Assembly: GCF_002259415.1 (NCBI RefSeq)
Contig: NZ_NPFY01000011.1
Coordinates: 124,001 to 188,000, forward strand
Origin: Rhodococcus sp. 14-2470-1b
GTDB lineage: Bacteria; Actinomycetota; Actinomycetes; Mycobacteriales; Mycobacteriaceae
Direction of reading: 5' to 3'
Length of the DNA stretch: 64,000 bases
This document shows, in pieces, positions 52,266-60,908 of this stretch. A program made the translations under genes and the position numbers. The notes under the pieces are model-generated. The model made no database searches and was not told where the DNA came from. It was given only the letters and a program-made list of their open reading frames with translations. Numbering within the stretch: the first letter of the stretch is position 1; every line of letters begins with the position of its first letter.

Positions 52266-52478
52266 CTAGGGTGTGTCGACCTCACTGTCGAGCTTGAGCA
52301 CACGCTGCCCGTCGGACTGTTCGATCAGGTAGGCGGGCGTCTTCTCGGTCCCGTTCCTGGTGATCTCGCTACCCGAGATCTTTCTGGTCACCTTGTCGGT
52401 GTGCACTTCGACGATCTTGCCCTCGGCAGTGCCCTGTCCCCAGTTCCACTGCACGGTCGTGCCTTTTCGGTGCGTCAT
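52266..52478 (-). CDS. Small TUDOR-like (HVA1/DUF2945) protein
   Basis: 70 residues: GTTVQWNWGQGTAEGKIVEV then SGSEITRNGTEKTPAYLIEQ and VLKLDSEVD, the SH3-like beta-barrel pattern of the hypervirulence-associated TUDOR family. Function in bacteria is unknown. It lies 11 bases upstream of the AAC(3)-like gene on the same strand. Confidence 0.75.
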   Translation of the reverse strand: MTHRKGTTVQWNWGQGTAEGKIVEVHTDKVTRKISGSEITRNGTEKTPAYLIEQSDGQRVLKLDSEVDTP

Positions 52479-52609
52479 GCCGCCGGACTACCCCATCCGG
52501 GGGAATTCGACGCATCACCCGCCCGGACGCCCCCACCCGACCGAAAAGCGGTCGCAGCGGGCGTCGCGACTGCTACCTTTCCCTCGGGCGCTGCGAAGAG
52601 GGGAAACGA

Positions 52610-54175
52610 ATGTCACTGGTTGCAGATTACGTCGTGGTCGGCGCAGGTTCCTCGGGCGCGGTGCTCGCGAACCGGCTCAGCGCAGACCCGCGGAACACTG
52701 TCGTCCTGCTCGAAGCAGGGCCGGAGGACAAGAACAAGTTCGCGCACATCCCCGCAGCCTTCTCCAAGCTGTTCCGCAGCGAGGTCGATTGGGACTACGA
52801 CTCCGAGCCGCAACCGGAGCTCAAGGGCCGCAGCATCTTCTGGCCACGAGGCAAGATGCTCGGTGGATCCTCGTCGATGAACGCCATGATGTGGGTTCGC
52901 GGTTTCGCCGCCGACTACGACGAGTGGGCATCGCTGTCGGACTCGTCGTGGTCCTTCGAGAAGATCGTCCCGTACTTCCGCAAGATCGAGTCCATCGAAG
53001 GAACGACGGCACTCGACGCCGGCACGACCGGGCCGTTGATCGTCTCGCACCAGCGAAGCCCGCGCGCGCTCACCGCCAAGTTCCTCGAGGCCGTCGAACA
53101 GGCAGGTTATCCGGTGGAACCGCCGAATCTGCCCGAGCCCAAGGGTTTCTCGCAGACCATGGTCAACCAGAAGCGCGGAGCCCGCTGGAGCACAGCGGAC
53201 GCCTACCTGGCGCCGATTCGCACACGGAAGAATCTCACCGTCCTGACCGAGGCGCAGGCCACCAGGATCGTGTTCGACGGTTCGGCTGCGGTCGGCGTCG
53301 AGTACGTGTCCAGTGGCCACACCAAGACGGTCCGAGCAGCGCGGGAGGTGGTACTCGCCGGTGGCGCGATCAACAGCCCGCACCTGCTGATGCTCTCCGG
53401 AATCGGCGACCGTACGGTTCTGCAGAACCTGGGCATCACCGTCCAACATCACGCCCCCGAGGTGGGCCGTAACCTCACCGACCACCTCGCAGCGCTCATC
53501 GGCTGGAGCGTCGACAGCGATTCCTTGTTCTTCGCCGAGAAGATCCCCGAACTTCTCAACTACCTGATTCGCAGGCGCGGAATGCTGACGTCGAACGTCG
53601 CCGAGGCCTACGGTTTCATCAAGAGCAGAGACGACCTCGCTCTGCCCGACGTCGAGCTGATCTACGCCCCCGCCCCGTTCTTCGACGAAGGCCTGATCGC
53701 ACCCGACGCCCACGCCGCCGTCATCGGCTCCGTCCTGCTCCGTCCGCGCAGCCGCGGAGAGATCACGCTGCGCACTGCCGACCCGTTCGCGAAGCCGATC
53801 ATCGATCCGCGGTACCTCAGCGACGGTGACGGCGCCGACCGCGCAGCCATGCTGGAGGGACTGCGCGTATGCAACGAGATCGCGTCCCAACCGGCCCTGA
53901 AAGGTCAGCTCGGTGACGTGGTACGACCACGCAACGCAGGCGACCTCCTGTCCGAGGCGCTCGAGCAGAATGCGCACACGCTCTACCACCCCACCAGCAC
54001 CTGCCGGATGGGTAACGATGCCTCCAGCGTCGTCGCGCCCGACCTCCGAGTGCGCGGCGTGGACAACCTCCGCGTGGCGGACGCGTCGATCATGCCCACC
54101 ATCATCCGCGGCCACACGCACGCACCCAGCGTCGTGATCGGCGAAAAAGCGTCGGACATGATTCTGCGCGGCTGA
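52610..54175 (+). CDS. GMC-family FAD oxidoreductase (choline dehydrogenase-like)
   Basis: 521 residues. FAD-binding VGAGSSGAVLANRL near the start and EAGPEDKN, GMC signature 1 GGSSSMNAMMWVRG, signature 2 GGAINSPHLLMLSGIG, and the C-terminal catalytic pair in HPTSTCRMG and IRGHTHAPSVVIGEKAS. It oxidises an alcohol to an aldehyde; the substrate cannot be assigned and there is no betaine-aldehyde dehydrogenase beside it. GGGGAAACG precedes the ATG. Confidence 0.9.
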   Translation: MSLVADYVVVGAGSSGAVLANRLSADPRNTVVLLEAGPEDKNKFAHIPAAFSKLFRSEVDWDYDSEPQPELKGRSIFWPRGKMLGGSSSMNAMMWVRGFAADYDEWASLSDSSWSFEKIVPYFRKIESIEGTTALDAGTTGPLIVSHQRSPRALTAKFLEAVEQAGYPVEPPNLPEPKGFSQTMVNQKRGARWSTADAYLAPIRTRKNLTVLTEAQATRIVFDGSAAVGVEYVSSGHTKTVRAAREVVLAGGAINSPHLLMLSGIGDRTVLQNLGITVQHHAPEVGRNLTDHLAALIGWSVDSDSLFFAEKIPELLNYLIRRRGMLTSNVAEAYGFIKSRDDLALPDVELIYAPAPFFDEGLIAPDAHAAVIGSVLLRPRSRGEITLRTADPFAKPIIDPRYLSDGDGADRAAMLEGLRVCNEIASQPALKGQLGDVVRPRNAGDLLSEALEQNAHTLYHPTSTCRMGNDASSVVAPDLRVRGVDNLRVADASIMPTIIRGHTHAPSVVIGEKASDMILRG

Positions 54176-54531
54176 ACACCCCTGATCGTGTAGGTCGGAA
54201 AAAACCGGACCGTCGGATAACCTCCTGTTTCGGGCCTTTGGATAACAGATCGGTAACAGAGGGGTGTCGAACAGGACACGGCCCCACTACGAGTGATCGA
54301 TTCGGACATTCTGGTCACACAAGACGTCTTGGACGTGAGAGCCTTTGTGTACCAAAGCCATAGGAACGGTTCGGCAGCGGCGGACAGAGTCGTGACGCAC
54401 AGGATTCGCAGATCTCCCGTGCCCAAATCGCCTCTGTTTCGCAAATGGTCGAAGACCTCACCCATCCGGTACCGACCCGGTGGCGAATTACAGACAACGC
54501 TCAAGACATGAGCACGAAAGGTAGACACACA
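54176..54531. other. Non-coding region with direct repeats upstream of the lipoprotein
   Basis: About 356 bases. A GGTCGG...CCGGACC near-hairpin around 54196-54215 may end the oxidoreductase transcript. GGATAAC occurs twice (about 54218 and 54240) followed by GGTAACA, possibly operator repeats. No gene is convincing. Confidence 0.45.
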
Positions 54532-55218
54532 ATGACCTCCATCCGTAAAGTCATGGCCGCCACTGCAATTGGCGCACTCACTCTCGTACCTCTCGCCGCA
54601 TGCTCGTCCGACGATTCCTCGTCCACCGCGGAAACCACGTCGTCGGCCGCCGCCGAGACCACCGAGTCGACACCAGAGCCCGTGGCAGAGGTCGACGACC
54701 TCTCGAACGGCGTCAGCACCGCAGTCCTCCTGGACCCAGGCTTCACCGGCGCCCTCACCACCCTCGGCCTCACCCCCGGTGTCATCGGAACCGCAACTCT
54801 CGCAGACGGTTCCATCAGCTTCCCGATCACCGGCGGAGACGTGAAGTACTGGGAGCCCGGCACGGTCGACCCCTACGTTCAGGGTGAAATCATGCACGAC
54901 GGAAGCGGCCTGTCGCTCACCGCAGGCGACACCGTCGTCGAACTGACCGACTTCGACATCGACCCAGGCACCTCGCTGCTCACCGGCAACGTGTCCGTCA
55001 ATGGTGAGGTCGCTGCAGAAGATGCAGTCATCTTCGACCTCGACGGCCGCACTCTGAACCCGTTGGCAACCGGTCCCGACAACACCGCGATCCTGCAGGG
55101 CACGCAGGTCAAGATCTCGGAGACGGCTGCCGGCCTGCTCAACGACACCTTCCAGACCGATGCTGTCACCCCCGGCCTGCTCGTGGGCGTTGCCACCATC
55201 ACCATCGCCACTGCGTAA
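54532..55218 (+). CDS. Lipoprotein of unknown function
   Basis: 228 residues: signal with lipobox LVPLAAC (about residue 24), a Ser/Thr/Glu linker of 35 residues, and a beta-rich domain with FTGALTTLGLTPGVIG, ISFPITGGDVKYWEPG, YVQGEIMHDGSGLSL and ITIATA. The repeated GxITFPITGG-type pattern resembles HtaA-like or other cell-surface beta domains, but not closely enough to name. AAAGG precedes ATG 54532. It ends in TAATG, shared with the Moco fusion, so it may be a partner of that enzyme. Confidence 0.72.
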   Translation: MTSIRKVMAATAIGALTLVPLAACSSDDSSSTAETTSSAAAETTESTPEPVAEVDDLSNGVSTAVLLDPGFTGALTTLGLTPGVIGTATLADGSISFPITGGDVKYWEPGTVDPYVQGEIMHDGSGLSLTAGDTVVELTDFDIDPGTSLLTGNVSVNGEVAAEDAVIFDLDGRTLNPLATGPDNTAILQGTQVKISETAAGLLNDTFQTDAVTPGLLVGVATITIATA

Positions 55219-56513
55219 TGACCGAACCCGAACGCGCGAGATCACCGCTCCAGGTGGCCTCGCGCGTTCGGCGTCGTCGCCCCACCCCTCCGACGTTCCG
55301 TAGCCCACTGCGGGGGCCGTGGCTGACGTCCGTCTTCGGCGCAGTACTGCTGCTCGGCCTGCCCATCGTCATTGTCACAGGACTGCTGTCCTACATGGCC
55401 TACGGCCCGCAGTTCGGTCAGGCGATCCCCGCCGACGTCGGCTTTCTTCGTCTCCCCCAGTTCGACTGGCCTACCGACCCGTCCTGGCTCTACCGACTCA
55501 CGCAGGGGCTGCACGTCGGCCTCGGGTTGGTGCTCGTACCCGTCGTCCTCGCCAAACTGTGGTCCGTCATACCGAAATTGTTCACGGTCCCTCCGGTTCG
55601 CTCGATCGCCTCTGCGCTGGAGCGCCTTTCGCTGATCGCTCTCGTCGGCGGCATCATCTTCGAAACCGTCACGGGCGTCCTCAACATCCAGTACGACTAC
55701 ATCTTCGGCTTCAGCTTCTACACTGCGCATTACTGGGGCGCATGGGTGTTCATCGCCGGATTCGTCAGCCACGCCATCATCAAGATCCCCACGATGGTGA
55801 CGGCGCTGCGCTCCCGATCCCTGATGCAGGTGCTCGAAGACAAACAGACACAACAAGAGACCGGCGAGTCCGAACTGATCGCCGAGGACCCCCACGAACC
55901 GACGATCAGCCGCCGCGGGGCACTTGCACTCGTCGGAGGAGGCGCAGTGTTCGTCGCCGCGCTCACCGTAGGTCAGACGACCGGCGGATTTCTCCGGAAC
56001 GCAGCAATTCTCCTGCCTCGCGGCCGATCCTACGGAGACGGACCCAATGACTTCCAGATCAACCGCACAGCCGTCGCCGCGGGAATCGGCACCGACAACA
56101 CCGGTACGGACTGGCGGCTCGAGGTCTCCGGCGGCAGCACGCCACTGACATTGAGCAGGGATCAACTGCTGAGCATGGAGCAGCACACCGCCGAACTTCC
56201 GATTGCCTGCGTCGAAGGATGGTCGACGGTGCAGACCTGGACCGGAGTTCGACTCCGTGACCTCGCCGCCGCAGCAGGTGCCGACAACATCGCCTCGACT
56301 CAGGTCGTCTCACTGGAGACGAACGGGCCGTTCAGTCGGGCGACCCTGCAATCCAATCAGTCGCTTCACCCCGACTCGCTCCTGGCGCTGAAGGTCAACG
56401 GTGCCGACCTCTCGCTGGATCACGGCTATCCGGCACGCATCATCGTCCCCGCCATGCCTGGCGTCCACAACACCAAATGGGTGGCGAGCATCGAGTTCCG
56501 GGCCGGCACATGA
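55218..56513 (+). CDS. Cytochrome b-like membrane domain fused to a SUOX-fold molybdopterin domain
   Basis: 431 residues. Part 1 (30-200) has four or five helices with His99, His171 and His185 in positions suited to haem b. Part 2 (230-431) starts with an SRRGALALVGGG helix and has the sulfite-oxidase/YedY pattern with the likely Mo-ligand Cys331 in LPIACVEGWSTVQTW, GVRLRDLAAAAG and DHGYPARIIVPAMPGVHNTKWV. The arrangement suggests electron flow between quinone, haem and Moco outside the membrane. ATG shares TAATG with the lipoprotein gene. Confidence 0.83.
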   Translation: MTEPERARSPLQVASRVRRRRPTPPTFRSPLRGPWLTSVFGAVLLLGLPIVIVTGLLSYMAYGPQFGQAIPADVGFLRLPQFDWPTDPSWLYRLTQGLHVGLGLVLVPVVLAKLWSVIPKLFTVPPVRSIASALERLSLIALVGGIIFETVTGVLNIQYDYIFGFSFYTAHYWGAWVFIAGFVSHAIIKIPTMVTALRSRSLMQVLEDKQTQQETGESELIAEDPHEPTISRRGALALVGGGAVFVAALTVGQTTGGFLRNAAILLPRGRSYGDGPNDFQINRTAVAAGIGTDNTGTDWRLEVSGGSTPLTLSRDQLLSMEQHTAELPIACVEGWSTVQTWTGVRLRDLAAAAGADNIASTQVVSLETNGPFSRATLQSNQSLHPDSLLALKVNGADLSLDHGYPARIIVPAMPGVHNTKWVASIEFRAGT

Positions 56514-56989
56514 AACGTCTGTACGGCGCAGGACCAACGCACCTGCTGCTCATGGGTTTCGTGTTCGCCCTCATCGGTTATGTCGTCCACGTGGCCGGCA
56601 TCGCAACCTTCTGGAACCGCGATGTGTGGTGGCAATCCATCGCCGTGTGGTTCGCGGGCGCCGTCGTGCTCCACGACCTCGTTCTGGTGCCGCTCTATTC
56701 GGCTGTCGACCGCGCACTGCGGACATTGTCACGTCTGATCGGACCGAGTGTGCCGGTCCTGAACCACATTCGAATACCCGCGCTCGGTGCGGCCCTCAGC
56801 TTCGCACTGTTCTTCCCCGGAATCATCGAACAAGGCGCTGACACCTACCGGACCGCGACGGGCCTGACCCAGGAGCCGTACCTCGTCCGATGGCTGCTGC
56901 TGACCGCCGCACTGTTCGGGGTCAGCGCGGTCCTCTACACCGTCCGGATCGCAACATCACGTAGTGCACGAAACAGGAGAAAACCATGA
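56510..56989 (+). CDS. Four-helix membrane protein
   Basis: 159 residues with four predicted helices: LLLMGFVFALIGYVVHVAG, SIAVWFAGAVVLHDLVLVPL, IRIPALGAALSFALFFPGII, and WLLLTAALFGVSAVLYTV. A conserved-looking acid/His pair sits in HDLVLVP. No family is assigned. ATG overlaps the Moco fusion stop and its end overlaps the methyltransferase, so it is probably part of the same functional unit. Confidence 0.72.
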   Translation: MKRLYGAGPTHLLLMGFVFALIGYVVHVAGIATFWNRDVWWQSIAVWFAGAVVLHDLVLVPLYSAVDRALRTLSRLIGPSVPVLNHIRIPALGAALSFALFFPGIIEQGADTYRTATGLTQEPYLVRWLLLTAALFGVSAVLYTVRIATSRSARNRRKP

Positions 56990-57660
56990 CAGTCACTGCG
57001 GACGAGATGTTCGGCCGCGCCGCATCAGGGCTCCCCTGTTGGATGGGGTACTCCGATGGTTCACGCACAGCACTACCGACCGCACGATGGATGGGCGGCG
57101 CTGCGGCGAGCCAGGAGGACGTCGCAGCCGATCACGAAATGTTGCGGCACTGCATCGGACCGACACTCGATCTCGGGTGCGGGCCCGGCCGCCTCACCGA
57201 AAGCCTCGTACGTCGCGGCGTCTCCTCCCTCGGAGTGGACACCTCGAAAAAGGCCGTCGACCTCACCGTCGGCCGCGGTGGCCGCGCCGTTCTACGCGAC
57301 CTGTTCGACGCACTACCCGACGCAGGACGATGGGCGTCCGTGCTTCTCGCCGACGGGAACATCGGCATCGGCGGAGACCCGGTGCGCCTGCTGCGCCGCG
57401 CCGCCGAATTGATCCGACCCGACGGCACGGTCATAGCCGAAGTCGATGCGCCTGGATCGAATCACGTGATCGAGCAATCCGTTCGGTGGGAAACCGACAC
57501 GACAGTCGGCGAGTGGTTCGCGTGGGCCCGGGTCAGCGTCGACGCGACGGCCGACCTCGCGCACGCAGCGGGCCTCACCGTCGTCGACGTCGCACCCGTG
57601 CACGGACGGTACTTCGCGCGTATGAGCCTGGCCGATCACCAATTCGTGAACAGCAGATGA
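56986..57660 (+). CDS. Class I SAM-dependent methyltransferase
   Basis: 224 residues. SAM-binding motif I is TLDLGCGPGRLTESLV (about 60-75), followed by GVDTSKKAVDL and a motif III-like LLADGNIGIGGDPVRLLRRAAEL with ELIRPDGTVIAEVD. The N-terminus contains CWMGYSDGSR. The substrate is unknown. It lies between the Moco fusion and the methylthio-sugar set. Convergent 25-base overlap with the membrane glycosyltransferase. Confidence 0.82.
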   Translation: MTVTADEMFGRAASGLPCWMGYSDGSRTALPTARWMGGAAASQEDVAADHEMLRHCIGPTLDLGCGPGRLTESLVRRGVSSLGVDTSKKAVDLTVGRGGRAVLRDLFDALPDAGRWASVLLADGNIGIGGDPVRLLRRAAELIRPDGTVIAEVDAPGSNHVIEQSVRWETDTTVGEWFAWARVSVDATADLAHAAGLTVVDVAPVHGRYFARMSLADHQFVNSR

Positions 57661-59006
57661 TTGATCGCGAGTGCGGCGATCACTTGCAGTGCCAACCAGA
57701 ACTTGTGCGAACGCTGCGGCAGAACAGCGGGGGCCAGCAGCATCCACATCGCGAACGGAAGCCAGATGCGTTCGGTCTCGGCTTTGCTCAGCTGACTCAA
57801 GTCGGCCATCACCACCGCCGCGAGGCCGGCGAGGACAAGCAGGTTGATCGGCTGCAGCCGTGTGAAGATGCGGGGCAACGCAGCCGGAACAGCCAGGCCC
57901 AGTGCACAGAACAACGCCGCGAAGTTCGCCCAACCCCAGTACGCGAACGGACGATCCGTCGCGATGCCCTGGTAGTAGCGCTCCTGGACCAGCTCGTAAC
58001 CGTCGAACCACCAGAATCCGTAGACCGTGAACACAGCCGTGACGACGAGTGCACCCGCCACCGCTCCGAGGAGCGGCCAGGCCGTGCGCGCCGCAATCAG
58101 AACAGCCACCGCGGGCAGGCCCATCAAGACCAATCCGTAGTTGAGGTAGATGCCGAAGCCGAGCAGTACACCAGCGGCCACGGATGCGGGCCAGAGGTAG
58201 TTCGAGTTCTTCCGTGTCGATATCGCCAACAACGCGATACCCCAGGCAACGACGCCCATGTAGAAGGCGTCCGCGGACACCGCGACCCAGATTGCAGCGG
58301 GCGCGAGCACCACGAAGGGCGCTGCCCGACGGGCCATGTTCTCGTCACCCACGGCACGGACGGTCACCAGAACCGCTACTGCAGCGCTGGTTCCGACCAG
58401 GACACACAGCGACGCCGCCCACGCTCCACCGCTCAGCCCGAGGCGGTCGAGCCACACGAACGTCAGCAGAGCGCCCGGTGGGTGACCGGAGACGTGGGTC
58501 GTCCAGGAATCGACCTGGTAGTCCAGAATGCGATCGGAGAAGCCTCTCAGCGTCTCCGGGATGTCGGTGATGCCGGGTACCTCGTGCAGATACTCGTCGG
58601 TGGACGCGAGCCGGTCGACAAATCCCCTACGCCATCCGTCGATCATCGCCAGCGACATCGTCCACGCCGCCAACGATCCCCACACCACCAACAGCAGCCG
58701 ACGCCACGGCAGACGTCGCGCGATCTCCGGTCCCCACAGAACACCGGCGATCGCCAGCAGAATCGCGACCGGGGTGCCCCACCCGTAGTGAGGTTCACGG
58801 AAGCCGAAAAGTGGTGCCGCGTCGGCAAAATCACGAACCTGCTGAGGGGTGCGATTGATGATCGGGGTGATCAGTTCGTTTCCCAGGTACGGTACGACGA
58901 ACGCCACCGCGACCAGCACGGCGGCAAGTCCGCCTGCCAGAGCTTCTCTCCAGTATCGGATAACGTCCACCCATTTCTCGTGCGATACAGCGTCGCCCTG
59001 AAGCAT
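57636..59006 (-). CDS. Multi-span membrane glycosyltransferase (MtxT-like candidate)
   Basis: 456 residues with about eleven to twelve helices. Outer loop 1 has FGFREPHYGWGTPV and the region HVSGHPPGALLTFVWLDRLG. This is a GT-C topology, as used for polyprenyl-phosphate-sugar donors. Neighbours and topology match, from memory, mycobacterial Rv0541c, reported as the methylthioxylose transferase MtxT. ATG 59006 avoids overlapping the divergent mtnP start; 59024 is an alternative. Assignment is tentative. Confidence 0.62.
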   Translation of the reverse strand: MLQGDAVSHEKWVDVIRYWREALAGGLAAVLVAVAFVVPYLGNELITPIINRTPQQVRDFADAAPLFGFREPHYGWGTPVAILLAIAGVLWGPEIARRLPWRRLLLVVWGSLAAWTMSLAMIDGWRRGFVDRLASTDEYLHEVPGITDIPETLRGFSDRILDYQVDSWTTHVSGHPPGALLTFVWLDRLGLSGGAWAASLCVLVGTSAAVAVLVTVRAVGDENMARRAAPFVVLAPAAIWVAVSADAFYMGVVAWGIALLAISTRKNSNYLWPASVAAGVLLGFGIYLNYGLVLMGLPAVAVLIAARTAWPLLGAVAGALVVTAVFTVYGFWWFDGYELVQERYYQGIATDRPFAYWGWANFAALFCALGLAVPAALPRIFTRLQPINLLVLAGLAAVVMADLSQLSKAETERIWLPFAMWMLLAPAVLPQRSHKFWLALQVIAALAINHLLFTNW

Positions 59007-59022
59007 AGAAGAGAATGACACC

Positions 59023-59814
59023 ATGAGTTCACGACAACGAGCGGACATCGCCGTCATCGGCGGCAGCGGCTTCTACTCGTTCTTCGGTCCCGACGCCGAG
59101 AGCATCGAGATGGAGACCCCGTACGGAGCGCCCAGCGGCCCCATCACCGTCGGCGACGTCGACGGTCGACCGGTCGCATTTCTGCCTCGTCACGGAGCGA
59201 ACCACGAGTATTCGCCCCACACACTGCCGTATCGGGCGAACATGTGGGCACTGCGAATGCTCGGCGTCAGTCGGATTTTCGCACCGTGCGCCGTCGGCAG
59301 CCTCGTTCCCGAGTTCGGGCCGGGAACCGTGGTGGTGCCGGACCAGCTGGTGGACCGCACGAGCGGGCGAGCGCAGACCTACTTCGACCGCGGCGGAGTA
59401 CACGTGGAGTTCGCCGATCCCTACTGCGGTGACCTCCGCGCCGCAGCACTGCAGGACGGTGTGGTCGACGGCGGCACCATGGTGGTCGTCGAAGGCCCTC
59501 GCTTCTCCACCCGCGCCGAAAGCCAGTGGTTCGCTCGGCAGGGGTGGACCCTGGTCAACATGACCGGCCATCCCGAAGCCGTGCTCGCCCGGGAGTTGGA
59601 GCTCTGCTACACCCCGATCGCCCTCGTCACCGACCTCGATGCAGGAATCGAAACCGGGCAGGGTGTCAGAGCCGTCGATGTCTTCGCGGAATTTCAGAAG
59701 AACATCGAGCCGTTGAAAGCCCTGGTGCGCAGCGCTATCGGTGCCGCGCTGATGGGGCCGTGCGAGTCCTGCCGGGTGCACGACGGCGTTACCCTCCCGA
59801 TCGAGCTGCCATGA
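59023..59814 (+). CDS. mtnP: S-methyl-5'-thioadenosine phosphorylase
   Basis: 263 residues of the PNP/MTAP family: IGGSGFYSFFG start, FLPRHGANHEYSPHTLPYRANMWAL, PDQLVDRTSGRAQTYF, and VVEGPRFSTRAESQWF with NMTGHPEAVLARELELCY. It splits MTA to adenine and methylthioribose-1-phosphate. It lies just before a sugar epimerase with a four-base overlap, so its product may feed synthesis of a methylthio sugar rather than, or besides, methionine salvage. Corresponds by order to mycobacterial Rv0535 (memory). Confidence 0.93.
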   Translation: MSSRQRADIAVIGGSGFYSFFGPDAESIEMETPYGAPSGPITVGDVDGRPVAFLPRHGANHEYSPHTLPYRANMWALRMLGVSRIFAPCAVGSLVPEFGPGTVVVPDQLVDRTSGRAQTYFDRGGVHVEFADPYCGDLRAAALQDGVVDGGTMVVVEGPRFSTRAESQWFARQGWTLVNMTGHPEAVLARELELCYTPIALVTDLDAGIETGQGVRAVDVFAEFQKNIEPLKALVRSAIGAALMGPCESCRVHDGVTLPIELP

Positions 59815-60908
59815 CGCGCGTACTTCTCACCGGCGCAGCCGGATTCATCGGCGGACACATCCGATCGGCACTCGAGCCGAATCACGACGTCGTCGCCATC
59901 GACGCGATGCTCGCCTCGGCTCACGGCCACAGCGGTGAACACGGGAGCGGTGAATACGGCAGCGGTGACACCAGCAGCGGCGAATCCGGGAGAGACATCA
60001 CCCGAGTCGACGTACGCGATCATGCTGCACTGGTCGAGCTTCTGACGGGCGTCGACGTCGTGTGTCACCAGGCTGCCGTCGTCGGCGCAGGCGTGAACTC
60101 CGCCGACGCGCCTGCCTACGCCAGCCACAACGATTTCGGGACCGCTGTTCTGCTTGCAGCCATGGCGGAAACCGGCTGCACCCGGCTGGTGTTGGCATCG
60201 TCGATGGTCGTGTACGGCGAAGGAAAATATCGCAACGCCGCCGGCGACCTCGTGATGCCGGGCCCCCGTACGAGGTTGGCCGACGGCATCTTCGAGAACA
60301 CCGACCCCGCCACCGGCGAGGTTCTGGACTGGACTCTGGTGGAGGAAGACGCGGAGCTGCGGCCGAGGAGTACCTACGCAGCGAGCAAGGTAGCCCAGGA
60401 GAACTACGCCCTTGCCTGGTCGCTCGCCACCGGGGGCTCGGTGACCGCACTGCGGTACCACAACGTGTACGGGCCTCACATGCCGAGAAACACCCCGTAC
60501 TCCGGTGTCGCCGCCATGTTCAGGTCCTCGCTCGAAGCCGGCAAGGCTCCCCAGGTCTACGAGGACGGGCACCAGGCGCGAGACTTCGTACACGTCAGCG
60601 ACATCGCCGCCGCGAACACCGCAGCCATCGACGCCGCATTACCGGGATTCACTGCCCTGAACGTCTCGTCCGGTCACCCGATCACCATCGGGGAAGTAGC
60701 CTCGACGCTGTCCGACGCCTGTCACGGCCCTGCTCCCGAGATCACCGGCCAGTACCGCCCCGGCGACGTACGACACATCGTCGCCAGCCCTGAAAAAGCG
60801 AGGCGGACGCTCGGATTCGTCGCGGCGATATCCCCGGAACAGGGTCTCCGAGAGTTCGCGACGGCACCCCTTCGCGACGCGGAAGGCACCGGTGCACCCC
60901 GTGTCTGA
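59811..60908 (+). CDS. NAD-dependent nucleotide-sugar epimerase/dehydratase
   Basis: 365 residues of the extended SDR family. GAAGFIGGH cofactor motif, catalytic SSMVVYGE and YAASKVAQE, then ALRYHNVYGPHMPR and DFVHVSDIAAAN. An unusual insertion of about 25 residues after the second strand (HGHSGEHGSGEYGSGDTSSG) is made by four 15-base repeats. By position it equals mycobacterial galE3 (Rv0536, memory) and may convert the methylthioribose-derived sugar toward xylose. ATG overlaps mtnP. Confidence 0.84.
   Translation: MTRVLLTGAAGFIGGHIRSALEPNHDVVAIDAMLASAHGHSGEHGSGEYGSGDTSSGESGRDITRVDVRDHAALVELLTGVDVVCHQAAVVGAGVNSADAPAYASHNDFGTAVLLAAMAETGCTRLVLASSMVVYGEGKYRNAAGDLVMPGPRTRLADGIFENTDPATGEVLDWTLVEEDAELRPRSTYAASKVAQENYALAWSLATGGSVTALRYHNVYGPHMPRNTPYSGVAAMFRSSLEAGKAPQVYEDGHQARDFVHVSDIAAANTAAIDAALPGFTALNVSSGHPITIGEVASTLSDACHGPAPEITGQYRPGDVRHIVASPEKARRTLGFVAAISPEQGLREFATAPLRDAEGTGAPRV
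59931..59990. repeat. 15-base tandem repeat, four copies
   Basis: Units start at 59931, 59946, 59961 and 59976, consensus AGCGGTGAAYACGGS with drift in the last two. They encode (S-G-E/D-x-x)4, an insertion in the epimerase. In-frame unit length allows expansion or loss. Confidence 0.85.

Noticed and set aside
52613..54121. Long open frame on the minus strand across the GMC oxidoreductase gene
   Set aside because: It is antisense to a clear FAD enzyme, has no family motif or ribosome site, and such frames are usual in high-GC DNA.
54355..54420. GGAAC-type ECF sigma promoter before the lipoprotein
   Set aside because: GGAAC is present but no matching -10 at proper spacing was found, so it is not reported as a feature.
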